From: Phycisphaerales bacterium
Lineage (GTDB): Bacteria; Planctomycetota; Phycisphaerae; Phycisphaerales; UBA1924
Length of the DNA stretch: 64,000 nucleotides
Assembly (NCBI GenBank): GCA_029260515.1
Contig: JAJDDC010000070.1
Span: 372,001 to 436,000 of the forward strand
Direction of reading: 5' to 3'
Shown here piece by piece: positions 17,593 to 26,605 of this stretch (positions are counted from its first letter, which is position 1; each line of letters begins with the position of its first letter). Made by a program: the position numbers and the translations under genes. The notes below the pieces were generated by a model, which was not told the DNA's origin, did not search any database, and saw only the letters and a program-made list of their open reading frames with translations.

Positions 17593-19290
17593 ATGCGACA
17601 CGCACCCGCCCTGCTCGTCCTCGCCGCCGCCCCGGGCCTCGCGTGCGCACAGGTGTTGACGTTCTCGGACGAGACGCTCAACGCCGGCGTGGTCGCCGAG
17701 TACCGGTCCTTCAGCGGCACTCTGAGCCTGCCCGTCTTCCTCTACGCCGGGGGCGCCGCCGGCGACTTCGATCGCGACGGCGACCAGGACCTGTTCATCC
17801 TCTCCGGCGGGCACGAGCCCGACCGCCTCTACATCAACAACGCCGACGGCACGTTCACCGACCAGGCCGCCTCTTGGGGCGTCGCGCTCCGCCATCTGGG
17901 CGGGGGCGCTTCGGTCGCCGACTACGACAACGACGGCGACCTCGACATCTTCGTCACCAGCATGGGGACCGACCCCATCGATCTGCTCGCCGACTCGCAC
18001 ATCCTCTACCGCAACAACGGCGATCAGACCTTCACCAACGTCGCACTCGAGGCCGGTGTCCGCCGCGCCAGCCCAGACCGCCCCGACGGCTTCGGCTCGG
18101 CCTGGGGCGACTACGACATGGACGGCGACCTCGATCTGCTCGTCGCCGGCTGGATGGACGTCATGCTCGGCGAACGCCTCTTCCGAAACAACAACGACGG
18201 CACCTTCACCGACGTCACCGCCGAGATCACCCCCCTGCTCGACATCCCCACCTGGGGCTTCACTCCCACCTTTCACGACATGGACGCCGACGGCTACCCC
18301 GAGATCCTCCTCGCCGCCGACTTCGGCTCCAGCCAGTACCTCGTCAACAACCAGGGCCAGTCCTTCTCCCTGTTCACCGCCGAATCGGGCACCGGTCTCG
18401 ACGAGAACGGCATGGGCGCGACCGTCGCAGACTTCAACAACGACGGCATGCCCGACTGGTTCGTCACCGCCATCGAGACGGTCGGCGGGAACATGCTCTA
18501 CATCAACCAGGGCGATCACGTCTACGCCGAGGTCTCGACCCCCTCGGGCACGACCGACGGCGCCTGGGGGTGGGGCGCCGCCGCCGTCGATCTCGACAAC
18601 GACGCAGACCAGGACATCGTCGAGACCAACGGCTACGCCCTGTGGGACGACCCCTCCAAGATTTACATCAACAACGACGACGGCACGTTTACCGAGTCCG
18701 CCCAGGCCCTCGGCCTCGTCCACCAGACCCAGGGCCGTGGCATTATCAAGCTCGACTACGACAACGATGGCGACGTCGATATCGCCTTCGCCTCCCACAG
18801 CGACCCCGTCTTCCTGTTCCGCAACGACCTCACCAAGGACACGGGCGCCAACTGGCTCCGGTTTCGGCTCGACAACTGCGGGCGCCCCGGCCTCACGCCC
18901 GACGGCGTCGGCGCGCACATCGAGGTCACCACCGCCGGCGGCGCCCAGCACCAGTGGATCACCGCCGCCCCGTCGTACCTCGCCCAGGGCGAGCTGGTCG
19001 CCCATGTCGGCATCGCCGACGCCCCGCAGGCCGACACCGTCCGCGTCACCTGGCCCAACGGGCACACCCGCGTGCTCACCCAGGTCCTGGCCAACCAGAG
19101 CGTCACCGTCCTGGCCAACCCGGCCGACGTCGAGCCCCCCTACGGCCTCATCGAACACCACGACGTCCAGGGCTTCCTGCTCGGCTTCGTGGAGCAAGAC
19201 CCGGACGCCGACCTCGCCGAGCCGTTCGGCGTCTTCGACTACACGGATGTCCTCGCCTTCGTTCTCGAGTTCGTCGCCGGATGCCGCTGA
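17593..19290 (+). CDS. Secreted FG-GAP/ASPIC-UnbV protein with GC-type dockerin (2 of 3)
   Basis: 565 residues from the ATG at 17593, which starts a clean signal peptide (MRHAPALLVLAAAPGLACAQ). The in-frame start at 17461 would put 44 unlikely residues before it. FG-GAP blades (GDFDRDGDQDLF, ADYDNDGDLDIF, GDYDMDGDLDLL, DYDNDGDVDIA) cover about residues 50-400, then the UnbV module (GDGVGAHIEV-like, VAHVGIADAPQ). The C-terminus is a GC-type dockerin with segments HHDVQGFLLGF and FDYTDVLAFVLEF ending GCR. The first segment has lost the F-S-D core, so one calcium site may be degenerate. Separated from its neighbours by 186 and 244 bp, with no clear terminator. Confidence 0.88.
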   Translation: MRHAPALLVLAAAPGLACAQVLTFSDETLNAGVVAEYRSFSGTLSLPVFLYAGGAAGDFDRDGDQDLFILSGGHEPDRLYINNADGTFTDQAASWGVALRHLGGGASVADYDNDGDLDIFVTSMGTDPIDLLADSHILYRNNGDQTFTNVALEAGVRRASPDRPDGFGSAWGDYDMDGDLDLLVAGWMDVMLGERLFRNNNDGTFTDVTAEITPLLDIPTWGFTPTFHDMDADGYPEILLAADFGSSQYLVNNQGQSFSLFTAESGTGLDENGMGATVADFNNDGMPDWFVTAIETVGGNMLYINQGDHVYAEVSTPSGTTDGAWGWGAAAVDLDNDADQDIVETNGYALWDDPSKIYINNDDGTFTESAQALGLVHQTQGRGIIKLDYDNDGDVDIAFASHSDPVFLFRNDLTKDTGANWLRFRLDNCGRPGLTPDGVGAHIEVTTAGGAQHQWITAAPSYLAQGELVAHVGIADAPQADTVRVTWPNGHTRVLTQVLANQSVTVLANPADVEPPYGLIEHHDVQGFLLGFVEQDPDADLAEPFGVFDYTDVLAFVLEFVAGCR

Positions 19291-19534
19291 GGGCCCCTGC
19301 CCCCCCAGCTTCCCCCACCCGCCCTCAAACCCCTTGCAATTGAGCCCCCCCGCGCGGTAGCGTGCGCATTCCCCGTTCGGGGTATTCGTGGTCTCTCGGC
19401 GCCTGTCGGCGCCGGCTCGCTGGGGTGTTCGCGCGAGTAATAACCGGGTCTCACACTCGACCGGCTCTGCACGGTCTGATTGTGGTTTGCATGCGCGGCG
19501 TGTTGTCACATCACGTCGCCGTGGGGAGTTCGAT

Positions 19535-21346
19535 ATGCATCCGCCCCGCACCGTCTTGTACGCGTGCGTCGCAGGCGTGCTCGCGCCCGCCGCCGCCGCT
19601 GGCCCGACCCCATCCATGGCCTACGCCGATGTGACCCAGGCCGCCGGCATCGACCACGTGAACCTCCCGGGACCGCTCTTCCCGGGCAACCACCCGACAT
19701 TCCAGCTCATCCAGAAGGAGATCGGGCAGGGCGCCGCCGTCGGCGACTACGACAACGACGGCGACCTGGACGTCTACCTCTGCGCCCACAACGGGCATCC
19801 CAACAAGCTGTACCGCAACGATCTCGAGCTGGGCACAAAATCCTTCACCGAGGTCGCCGCCGCCGCCGGCGTTGATCACACGGGCCTCTCCCGCCTCGCC
19901 CTCTTCGCCGACCTCGACAACGACGGCTGGCTCGACCTCGTCGTCATCAACGACGACCACCACACCGGGAACTACCCGCCCAACCAGGTCTTCCGCAACA
20001 ACACCGACGGCACGTTTACCAACGTCACCGTCGGCTCGGGCACGCGGACCCAGGGCTACCTCCGGTGCGGCGCATCGCTCGCCGACTACGACAACGACGG
20101 CGACCTCGACCTCTACGTCACCAACTGGGTCGGGGAGGGCGGAATCGGCATACCCTTCTTCGCCGGCGAGAACATCATGCTCGAGAACCTCGGCGGCTTC
20201 AACTTCCAGAACGTCTCCGAGGCAGTCGGGCTCGCGGGACTCGAACGCGACAGCTTTACCCCTATCTTCCATGACATCGACGGCGACCACCGCCCCGACC
20301 TTGCTGTCCCGATCGACCACACCTCCGATGAGTTCTACCTCAACACCCCCGACGGATTCCTCCGCATCACCGAGCAGGTCGGCATGACCCACGAGGCCAA
20401 CGACATGGGGTCGGCGCTCGCCGACTTCGACGACGACGGCGATCTCGACATCTTCAACACCAACATCGGCGACCCGGACCTTATCTTCTCGCCCACCGAG
20501 AACAACGTGCTGTACCTGAACTCCGCGCCCTACGGCTCGATCCCCAGCTTCACCAACGCCGCCCCCGAAAGAGGTATCGACCTCGCGTACTGGGGCTGGG
20601 GCGTCGAGTGGACCGACTCAGACCAGGACGGCGACCTCGACCTCGTCGTCGTCAACGGTTTCGACAACTTCCTCCCGCCGTGGTCCATCATGGTCGACGC
20701 CCCGCCCGTCTGCTTCCTCAACGACGGCCAAGGCGGCTTCACCATCGACTACGCCCCCGGCATGAGCTGGACCGGCGACTCCAAGTGCCTCATCGCCTTC
20801 GACTACGACCGCGACGGCGACGACGACCTCCTCGTCACCAACCACAACCAGCCCACCTACCTCCTCGAGAACACCTGCCCCGACGCCGGGCACTGGCTCC
20901 GTGTCGAGGTCCGCCAGTCCAACGGCGCCAACGTCAACGGCGTCGGCGTCACCGTCCGGGCCACCGTCACCATCGACGGCCAGACCGTCACCAAACGCCG
21001 CGAGCTACTCGCCGCCCGCTCGTACCTCGCCGGCGTCCCCGCCGAGGCGCATTTCGGGCTCGGCGACACCACCGTCATCGAGACGCTCGACATCGAATGG
21101 ACCGACGGCACGCACACGGTCATGAACAACGTCTCCGCGAACCAGTTCATCCGCGTCACCCAGCCGACACGGGCCTGCCCGTCGGACCTCGACGCCTCGG
21201 GCGCGCTCGACGTTTCCGACGTCCTCGCCTTCCTCGAACTCTTCAACGACAGGGCCCCGGCCGTCGATCTCGCCCCGCCCTCCGGCTACTTCGACTACTC
21301 CGACGTCCTGGTGTTCATGCTCGGCTTCGCCGCCCCCTGCCCGTAA
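19535..21346 (+). CDS. Secreted FG-GAP/ASPIC-UnbV protein with GC-type dockerin (3 of 3)
   Basis: 603 residues from the ATG at 19535 (GGGGAG upstream, signal peptide MHPPRTVLYACVAGVLAPAAA). Many FG-GAP calcium loops (GDYDNDGDLDVY, ADLDNDGWLDLV, ADYDNDGDLDLY, FDDDGDLDIF, FDYDRDGDDDLL) are followed by an UnbV module (VNGVGVTVRATV, AEAHFGLGD). The dockerin at about 548-603 has a good calcium loop (DLDASGALDVSDVLAFLELF) and a second segment (FDYSDVLVFMLGF) ending in PCP. Unlike its two neighbours it has the longer VNLPGPLF...IGQGAAVGD opening found in CRTAC1-like proteins. Likely displayed on the cell surface. Confidence 0.88.
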   Translation: MHPPRTVLYACVAGVLAPAAAAGPTPSMAYADVTQAAGIDHVNLPGPLFPGNHPTFQLIQKEIGQGAAVGDYDNDGDLDVYLCAHNGHPNKLYRNDLELGTKSFTEVAAAAGVDHTGLSRLALFADLDNDGWLDLVVINDDHHTGNYPPNQVFRNNTDGTFTNVTVGSGTRTQGYLRCGASLADYDNDGDLDLYVTNWVGEGGIGIPFFAGENIMLENLGGFNFQNVSEAVGLAGLERDSFTPIFHDIDGDHRPDLAVPIDHTSDEFYLNTPDGFLRITEQVGMTHEANDMGSALADFDDDGDLDIFNTNIGDPDLIFSPTENNVLYLNSAPYGSIPSFTNAAPERGIDLAYWGWGVEWTDSDQDGDLDLVVVNGFDNFLPPWSIMVDAPPVCFLNDGQGGFTIDYAPGMSWTGDSKCLIAFDYDRDGDDDLLVTNHNQPTYLLENTCPDAGHWLRVEVRQSNGANVNGVGVTVRATVTIDGQTVTKRRELLAARSYLAGVPAEAHFGLGDTTVIETLDIEWTDGTHTVMNNVSANQFIRVTQPTRACPSDLDASGALDVSDVLAFLELFNDRAPAVDLAPPSGYFDYSDVLVFMLGFAAPCP

Positions 21347-21384
21347 TCCGCCGACGCACGGGCCGATCACGACCAAAGCCGCAC

Positions 21385-21412
21385 GCCCCGGGGTCCGATA
21401 GACCCCCGGGGC
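21385..21412. terminator. Hairpin after the third FG-GAP gene
   Basis: A 9-bp perfect stem (GCCCCGGGG with CCCCGGGGC) and a 10-nt loop lie 38 bp after the stop, with no T-tract. It may end the dockerin-gene transcript before the transporter gene. Confidence 0.4.
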
Positions 21413-21482
21413 GCCTGTGCGCGCCCGGAGCCCGGGCTTACGATCCAGAACCGGCCCCGCCGCACGCAGGAGCAGGCCTCAC

Positions 21483-23324
21483 GTGACCCTCGTCATCGCC
21501 TTCACACTCCTCGTCCTCGTCCTGCTCATCGTCGCCCTCGCCTCGGGCAAGGTCGGGACCGACACCGCCATGGTCTCCGCCCTCGCCTTCCTCGTCGCGG
21601 GCGACGCGATCCTGGGCGGCGTCGTTGATGCACGATCCGCGATCCTGGGGTTCGCAGACCCCGCCGTCTTCACCATCGCCGCCCTGTTTGTCGTCGCGAC
21701 CGGCCTCACCGAGACCGGCGCGATCTCCCTCATCTCCGAGAAGCTGCTCGGCAAACCGAAGACACTCGCCGGCGCCCAGCTCCGGATGATGACCCCCGTC
21801 GCCGGCCTCTCGGCGTTCATGAACAACACGCCCATCGTCGCGATGTACACCCCCGTCATCCTCGACTGGGCACGCAAACTCCGCCTCTCGCCCTCACGCC
21901 TGCTCATGCCCCTCTCGTTCGCCGCCATCCTCGGCGGCGCCTGCACACTCATCGGCACCAGCACAAACATCGCCGTCGACGGGCTCTACGTCGCCTACTA
22001 CGAGGCCAACGCCGCCGACCTCGACGCCATGGGCCTGTCCATGCCCTCGACGCTCAAACGCTTCTGGTGGGTCGGCGTCGTCGGCGTCCCTGCCGCGGTC
22101 CTCGGCCTCGCGCTCATCACCCTCATCGCACGCTTCGTGCTCCCCGAACGCCTCGCGCCGGGCGAGGAGGGCGACGAGGCCCGGTGCTACACCGTCGAGA
22201 TCGAGGTCGAGCCCGCGTGCCCGCTCATCGGCAAAAGCATCGAGGGCGCGGGCCTCCGCCAGCTCCCGGGACTCTTCTTGTCCGAGATCGAGCGCGAGGC
22301 CAACACCCTCCCCGCGGTCAGCCCCGAAGAGATCCTCCAGGCCGGCGACCGCCTCAAGTTCGTCGGTGTTGTCGAGTCCGTCGTGGACCTGCTCAAGATC
22401 AAGGGCCTCAAGCCCGCGACAGACCAGATCGACAAGGTCGAAACCGACCGGCGCAACCGGACAATTGTGGAAGCCGTCGTCAGCCACAACTCGCCCCTCG
22501 TCCGGCGCACCGTCCGCGAGACCCAGTTCCGCACCAAGTACAACGCCGCGATCATCGCCGTCCACCGGGGCGGGGTGCGTGTCAAAAAGAAGATCGGCGA
22601 CATCATCCTCCGCCCGGGCGACACGCTCCTGCTCTCGACCCACTCGGGCTTCGTCCCCGCCTACCGCAACTCCGACCACTTCTACCTTGTCTCCGACGTC
22701 GCCGGCTCACGCGTCGTCCGCCACGAACGTGCCGGGGTCGCCATGCTCATCATGGCCGCCCTCGTCGCGCTGCTCACGATCCCGGGCACGGGCGTGCCCC
22801 CGGTCGCCGCCGCCCTGATGGCCGCCGTCGCGATGGTCCTCACGCGCTGCTGCACAGGCACCGTCGCCCGCAACAGCATCAACTGGCAGATCGTCATCGT
22901 CATCGCCGCCGCCATCGGCGTGGGCAGGGCCATGACCAACACGGGAGCCGCGGCCTGGATCGCCGACGGCATCTTCGCGGTCGTCGGCCCCCTCGGCCCC
23001 TACGCGGCGCTGACCGGCCTCTTCATCACCACCACGCTCTTCGCCCAGCTCGTCACCAACAAGGCCGCCGCCGTCCTCATGTTCCCCATCACCATGGCGC
23101 TCGCCAGGGACATGGGCGTGAGCCCCGAGCCGTTTGTCATCACACTCATGGTCGCCAGCGCCTGCTCGTTCCTCACGCCCATCGGGTTCGTCACCAACCT
23201 CATGGTCTACGGCCCCGGCGGGTACCGCTTCACCGACTACGCCCGTCTCGGCGCCCCCCTCACACTCCTCGTCCTCGTCCTCAACCTCGTCCTCGCCCCC
23301 CTCGCCTTCCCGTTCCACCCCTGA
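21483..23324 (+). CDS. SLC13-family anion transporter with two TrkA-C (RCK_C) domains
   Basis: 613 residues. The N- and C-terminal halves are membrane domains of the SLC13/DASS ion-transporter fold; each repeat shows the hairpin with conserved Asn/Thr signature (SAFMNNTPIVAMYTPVI and LGGACTLIGTSTNIAV in the first, LVTNKAAAVLMFPI and FLTPIGFVTNLMVYGPGGY in the second). Two RCK_C domains sit between them at about residues 220-300 and 310-400. Proteins of this layout include bacterial and algal sulfate transporters, so sulfate is a fair guess given the nearby sat-cysC-cysQ genes. Substrate is not proven. The GTG at 21483 is preceded by a purine-rich AGGAGCAGG. Confidence 0.88.
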   Translation: MTLVIAFTLLVLVLLIVALASGKVGTDTAMVSALAFLVAGDAILGGVVDARSAILGFADPAVFTIAALFVVATGLTETGAISLISEKLLGKPKTLAGAQLRMMTPVAGLSAFMNNTPIVAMYTPVILDWARKLRLSPSRLLMPLSFAAILGGACTLIGTSTNIAVDGLYVAYYEANAADLDAMGLSMPSTLKRFWWVGVVGVPAAVLGLALITLIARFVLPERLAPGEEGDEARCYTVEIEVEPACPLIGKSIEGAGLRQLPGLFLSEIEREANTLPAVSPEEILQAGDRLKFVGVVESVVDLLKIKGLKPATDQIDKVETDRRNRTIVEAVVSHNSPLVRRTVRETQFRTKYNAAIIAVHRGGVRVKKKIGDIILRPGDTLLLSTHSGFVPAYRNSDHFYLVSDVAGSRVVRHERAGVAMLIMAALVALLTIPGTGVPPVAAALMAAVAMVLTRCCTGTVARNSINWQIVIVIAAAIGVGRAMTNTGAAAWIADGIFAVVGPLGPYAALTGLFITTTLFAQLVTNKAAAVLMFPITMALARDMGVSPEPFVITLMVASACSFLTPIGFVTNLMVYGPGGYRFTDYARLGAPLTLLVLVLNLVLAPLAFPFHP

Positions 23325-23459
23325 CGCCACGCCCGAACCCGACCGGCCCGGCGACGGTACTGAGCCTCAAGAGCACACGCCGCCCGGTCGATTCTGGGAC
23401 CGGGGCCCACGCGGCTCCAAAGATGTCCCCCCGCCCCCGCTCACCCCCGAAAGCGCCAC

Positions 23460-24749
23460 GTGCACAGCGACCGCAAGACCATCCTCATCATCTCGCAGGT
23501 CTACGTCCCCGACTCGCCCGCCGTCGGCCAGCACTTCCACGACGCCGCCGCCGCCCTCGCGAAGCGCGGCCACCGGGTCCGCGTCATCACCTCCGCCCGC
23601 GGCTACGACGACCCCACCATCAAGTTCCCCGCACGCGAGACCCGCGACGGCGTCGAGATCCGACGCATGCCGCTCTCGAGCTTCGGCAAGGCCTCCATCC
23701 CCATGCGCATCCTCGCGCAGCTCCTCTTCCTCGTCCAGGCCATCACCCACGGCCTCTTCACCCCGCGCCTCGCCTGCCTCTTCGTCTCGACGTCACCACC
23801 CATGTGCGCCGCCGGCGCCCTGGTCATCCGCGCACTCCGCCGCGTTCCCCTCAAATACTGGGTCATGGACGTCAACCCCGACCAGGTCATCGAGCTGGGC
23901 AAGATGAAACCCGGCTCGCTTCCCGTCAGGCTGATGCTCGCGTTTCAGCGTGCCGTGCTGAAGCGCGCCGACGACGTCGTCGTCCTCGACCGCTTCATGG
24001 GAGACCGCATCAACAAAATGCGTGACGTCTCGGGCAAGCTCCACGTCATCCCCCCCTGGGCGCACGACGACGTCCTCGAGCCCATCGCCCACGAGGCCAA
24101 CCCCTTCCGCAAGGACTACGCGCTCGAGAACAAGTTCGTCGTTATGTACTCGGGAAACCACGGCTTCTCGACGCCCGTCACCACGATCCTCGACGCCGCC
24201 GTGAAGCTCAAAGACCGCGACGACATCGTCTTCGCGTTCATCGGCGGCGGCGTGGGCAAGGATGACGTCCGCAGAACCATCGCGACCCACAACCCCGGAA
24301 ACATCCTCGACCTGCCCTACCAGCCGCTCGACAAGATCAAGTACTCGCTGTCGGCGGCCGACCTGCACGTCGTCACCGTCGGCCCGCAGGTCGTGGGCGT
24401 CGTCCACCCGTGCAAGGTCTACGGCGCCATGGCCGTCGCGAGGCCGATCCTCCTCGTCGCCCCCGACCCCTGCCACGCCTCCGACATCCTCAAGGACCAC
24501 GAGATCGGCTGGCACGTCAACCACGCGGACGTAGACGCGACCGTCGCAGCGATCGAACAGGCCGCCGACGCGTCCCCCGAGCGCCTCGCCCGGATGGGGG
24601 AGATCGCCAAGGACGCGATCGACACCGAACTGCACTCGTCACGCTCGATCGCCCGCGTCTGCGACGTCATCGAGAAGGGCGTGACCACGCCGCGCACGAC
24701 CACGCCCGCCGTCGAACCCGCCGAGCCCGCACACGAGACCGCCGCCTAG
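23460..24749 (+). CDS. Glycosyltransferase family 4 (WcaI/WbuB-like)
   Basis: 429-residue GT-B enzyme, first gene of the polysaccharide locus. The N-terminal Rossmann half starts ILIISQVYVPDSPAVGQHFHDAAAALAKRGHRVRVIT, typical of WcaI/WbuB-like GT4 (positions 23481-23591). KYWVMDVNPDQVIELG and RADDVVVLDRFMGDRI mark the hinge. The C-terminal half has FVVMYSGNHGFSTPVTT and the donor-site region VVGVVHPCKVYGAMAVARPIL in place of the usual E-x7-E. GTG start at 23460. It is followed 9 bp later by the formyltransferase gene. The sugar transferred is unknown. Confidence 0.88.
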   Translation: MHSDRKTILIISQVYVPDSPAVGQHFHDAAAALAKRGHRVRVITSARGYDDPTIKFPARETRDGVEIRRMPLSSFGKASIPMRILAQLLFLVQAITHGLFTPRLACLFVSTSPPMCAAGALVIRALRRVPLKYWVMDVNPDQVIELGKMKPGSLPVRLMLAFQRAVLKRADDVVVLDRFMGDRINKMRDVSGKLHVIPPWAHDDVLEPIAHEANPFRKDYALENKFVVMYSGNHGFSTPVTTILDAAVKLKDRDDIVFAFIGGGVGKDDVRRTIATHNPGNILDLPYQPLDKIKYSLSAADLHVVTVGPQVVGVVHPCKVYGAMAVARPILLVAPDPCHASDILKDHEIGWHVNHADVDATVAAIEQAADASPERLARMGEIAKDAIDTELHSSRSIARVCDVIEKGVTTPRTTTPAVEPAEPAHETAA

Positions 24750-24758
24750 GACCCATCA

Positions 24759-25676
24759 ATGCCCGAAGCGCCCACCATGACCCAGCCCACGACGACAGAC
24801 GCCGCCCCCCAGGACGCGACCAAGCCCCTGGAAAAGCCCCAGCCGGGCCTCCCGGGCTGGGACAAGAAGACCGTCACCAAGTACGTCTTCATCCAGAACG
24901 AGCCCTTCCTGCTCCCCAAGGTGCTCGACAAGTACCTGCGTGAGTTCGCCGACACCACCGCCGGCATCAACGTCCAGTCCGTCGCCCAGGGCAAGCGCAC
25001 CGTCTTCCAGACCGCGATGGACCTCCTGAAGATGTACGGCCCCTGGTACTTCCAGTGGAAGCTCCGCAACTTCATCTGGCGCAAGCTCAAGGGCAAGCTC
25101 GTCAACGACGTCCTCGGCTCGACCAAGAACTGCTACTCCGTGGGCGCCGTCGCACGCAAGTACGGCGTCCCCCTCCACGACATGCCCGACGTCAACGCCG
25201 ACGAGTTCAGACAGATGCTCGCCGACAACGGCGTGGACTTCATCGTCTCCATCTCCGGCACGCAGCTCTACCGCAAAGCCCTCCGCGCCCAGACCCCCCT
25301 GGGCATCGTCAACTGCCACGGCGCCATCCTCCCCAAGTACCGCGGCCTCATGCCCTCCTTCTGGACACTCGCCAACGACGAACCCCTCGGCGGCGTCTCC
25401 GTCCACTTCGTGGACGCCAAGCTCGACAACGGCCCGATCGTCGTGCAGAAGACCTACAAGATCCACAAGCACGACACGCTCGAGGGCGTCATGGCCCGCT
25501 CCAAAGACCTCGCCGCCGAGGCCATCATCGAGTGCGTCAAGAAGGTCGAGGCCGCGGCGCTACGAGGCGAGCCGGTCGCAACGATCCCGAACCCCGCCGA
25601 AGAGCTGTCGCACTTCTCGATGCCCACCAAGGACGACGTCAACCGCTTCAAGGCCGCGGGGCACAGGTTCTTCTAG
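24759..25676 (+). CDS. Formyltransferase-family protein of the polysaccharide locus
   Basis: 305 residues. The C-terminal two thirds match the formyl_trans_N fold used by Fmt, PurN and sugar N-formyltransferases: VNCHGAILPKYRGLMPSFWTLAND carries the catalytic His in the N-x-H-like position, and VSVHFVDAKLDNGPIV carries the catalytic Asp (positions 25308-25440). The first 115 residues are a different region with KYVFIQNEPFLLPKVLDKYLREF and basic helices. It lacks the Fmt C-terminal tRNA-binding domain. With its place between a glycosyltransferase and a deacetylase, a sugar-amine formyltransferase is the likely role. The ATG at 24759 is used, with ATG at 24777 as alternative. Confidence 0.82.
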   Translation: MPEAPTMTQPTTTDAAPQDATKPLEKPQPGLPGWDKKTVTKYVFIQNEPFLLPKVLDKYLREFADTTAGINVQSVAQGKRTVFQTAMDLLKMYGPWYFQWKLRNFIWRKLKGKLVNDVLGSTKNCYSVGAVARKYGVPLHDMPDVNADEFRQMLADNGVDFIVSISGTQLYRKALRAQTPLGIVNCHGAILPKYRGLMPSFWTLANDEPLGGVSVHFVDAKLDNGPIVVQKTYKIHKHDTLEGVMARSKDLAAEAIIECVKKVEAAALRGEPVATIPNPAEELSHFSMPTKDDVNRFKAAGHRFF

Positions 25677-25684
25677 ACCAGCAC

Positions 25685-26572
25685 GTGAGCGCCACCAACG
25701 GACAACTCATCCACGCCCTCAGCTTCGACATAGAAGACTGGTTCCACATCGTCGAGGTCGCCGCCGTCGAAGACCCCGAGAAGTGGCCCGCGCTCCACGC
25801 GCAGTCCACGATCGTCGAGCGCTACACCGACCACATCCTGTCCGTCTGCGACAAGCACGGCGCCAAGGCCACCTTCTTCATCCTCGGCTGGGTCGCCGAC
25901 AAGCACCCCGCGCTCGTCCGTCGCATCCACGACGCCGGGCACGAGATCGGCACCCACTCGTTCTGGCACCGCAAGGTCTACGAGCTGACGCCCGAGATCT
26001 TCGCCAGGGACATCGCCGACTCCATCGCCGCCATCCGTGCCGCGCCCGGCCTCTCAGACATCGAGATCAAGGGCTTCCGCGCCCCCTCGTTCTCGATCAC
26101 GCCTGGCACGGAGTGGGCCTTCGACGTCCTGCTCGACCACGGCATCGAGTACGACGCCTCCCTCTTCCCCGCCGCGCGCGGGCACGGCGGCTACGCCTGC
26201 CCCCAGGGCGCACACACACTCACCACTCCCTCTGGCCGCACCATGCCCGAGCTGCCCATGTCCATCGCCTCGTTCGGCCCGAAGCAGCTGTGCTACTCCG
26301 GGGGCGGCTACCTCCGACTGCTCCCGGGCCCCCTGATCCGCAAGGGCGTCGAGCAGGAGGCCGCCGCCGGGCGCCCCACCGTCGTCTACCTCCACCCCCG
26401 CGATTTCGCTCCAGACTGCCCACGCGTCCCCATGCCCCCCCACCGCCGCTTCAAGTGCTACGTCGGGCTCAAGACCGCCACCTCCAAGCTCGATGACCTC
26501 CTCCGCAGGTACCGCTGGGGGACCTGCCGGCAGGTCCTCGACGCGCAGCTCGGGGTCACCAACGCCGCCTGA
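25685..26572 (+). CDS. Polysaccharide deacetylase, PEP-CTERM-locus subfamily
   Basis: 295-residue NodB-type carbohydrate esterase 4 protein. The N-terminal ALSFDIEDWFHIVEV holds the catalytic Asp-Asp-like pair with the E-D substitution typical of the PEP-CTERM/XrtA-locus deacetylases. The zinc site HEIGTHSFWHR supplies two His. GFRAPSFSITPGTEWAFDVL follows, and the C-terminal YLHPRDFAPDCPRVP corresponds to the DUF3473-like tail of that subfamily. GTG start at 25685, 8 bp after the preceding stop. In known systems this enzyme is found with exosortase loci and exopolysaccharide genes, so it links this locus to the PEP-CTERM-like proteins in the window. No exosortase is seen here. Confidence 0.88.
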   Translation: MSATNGQLIHALSFDIEDWFHIVEVAAVEDPEKWPALHAQSTIVERYTDHILSVCDKHGAKATFFILGWVADKHPALVRRIHDAGHEIGTHSFWHRKVYELTPEIFARDIADSIAAIRAAPGLSDIEIKGFRAPSFSITPGTEWAFDVLLDHGIEYDASLFPAARGHGGYACPQGAHTLTTPSGRTMPELPMSIASFGPKQLCYSGGGYLRLLPGPLIRKGVEQEAAAGRPTVVYLHPRDFAPDCPRVPMPPHRRFKCYVGLKTATSKLDDLLRRYRWGTCRQVLDAQLGVTNAA

Positions 26573-26605
26573 CCCGCCGCTGCGCACGCCGCGGGGTCAG
26601 AAGGC

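Noticed and set aside
15604..19617. A 1337-codon minus-strand open reading frame opposite the first two FG-GAP genes
   Set aside because: It is a shadow frame. The Asp/Gly-rich FG-GAP codons and high GC leave few stops on the other strand; the translation is Val/Gly/Asp/Glu-rich without domains, while the plus strand has clear signal peptides, calcium loops and dockerins.
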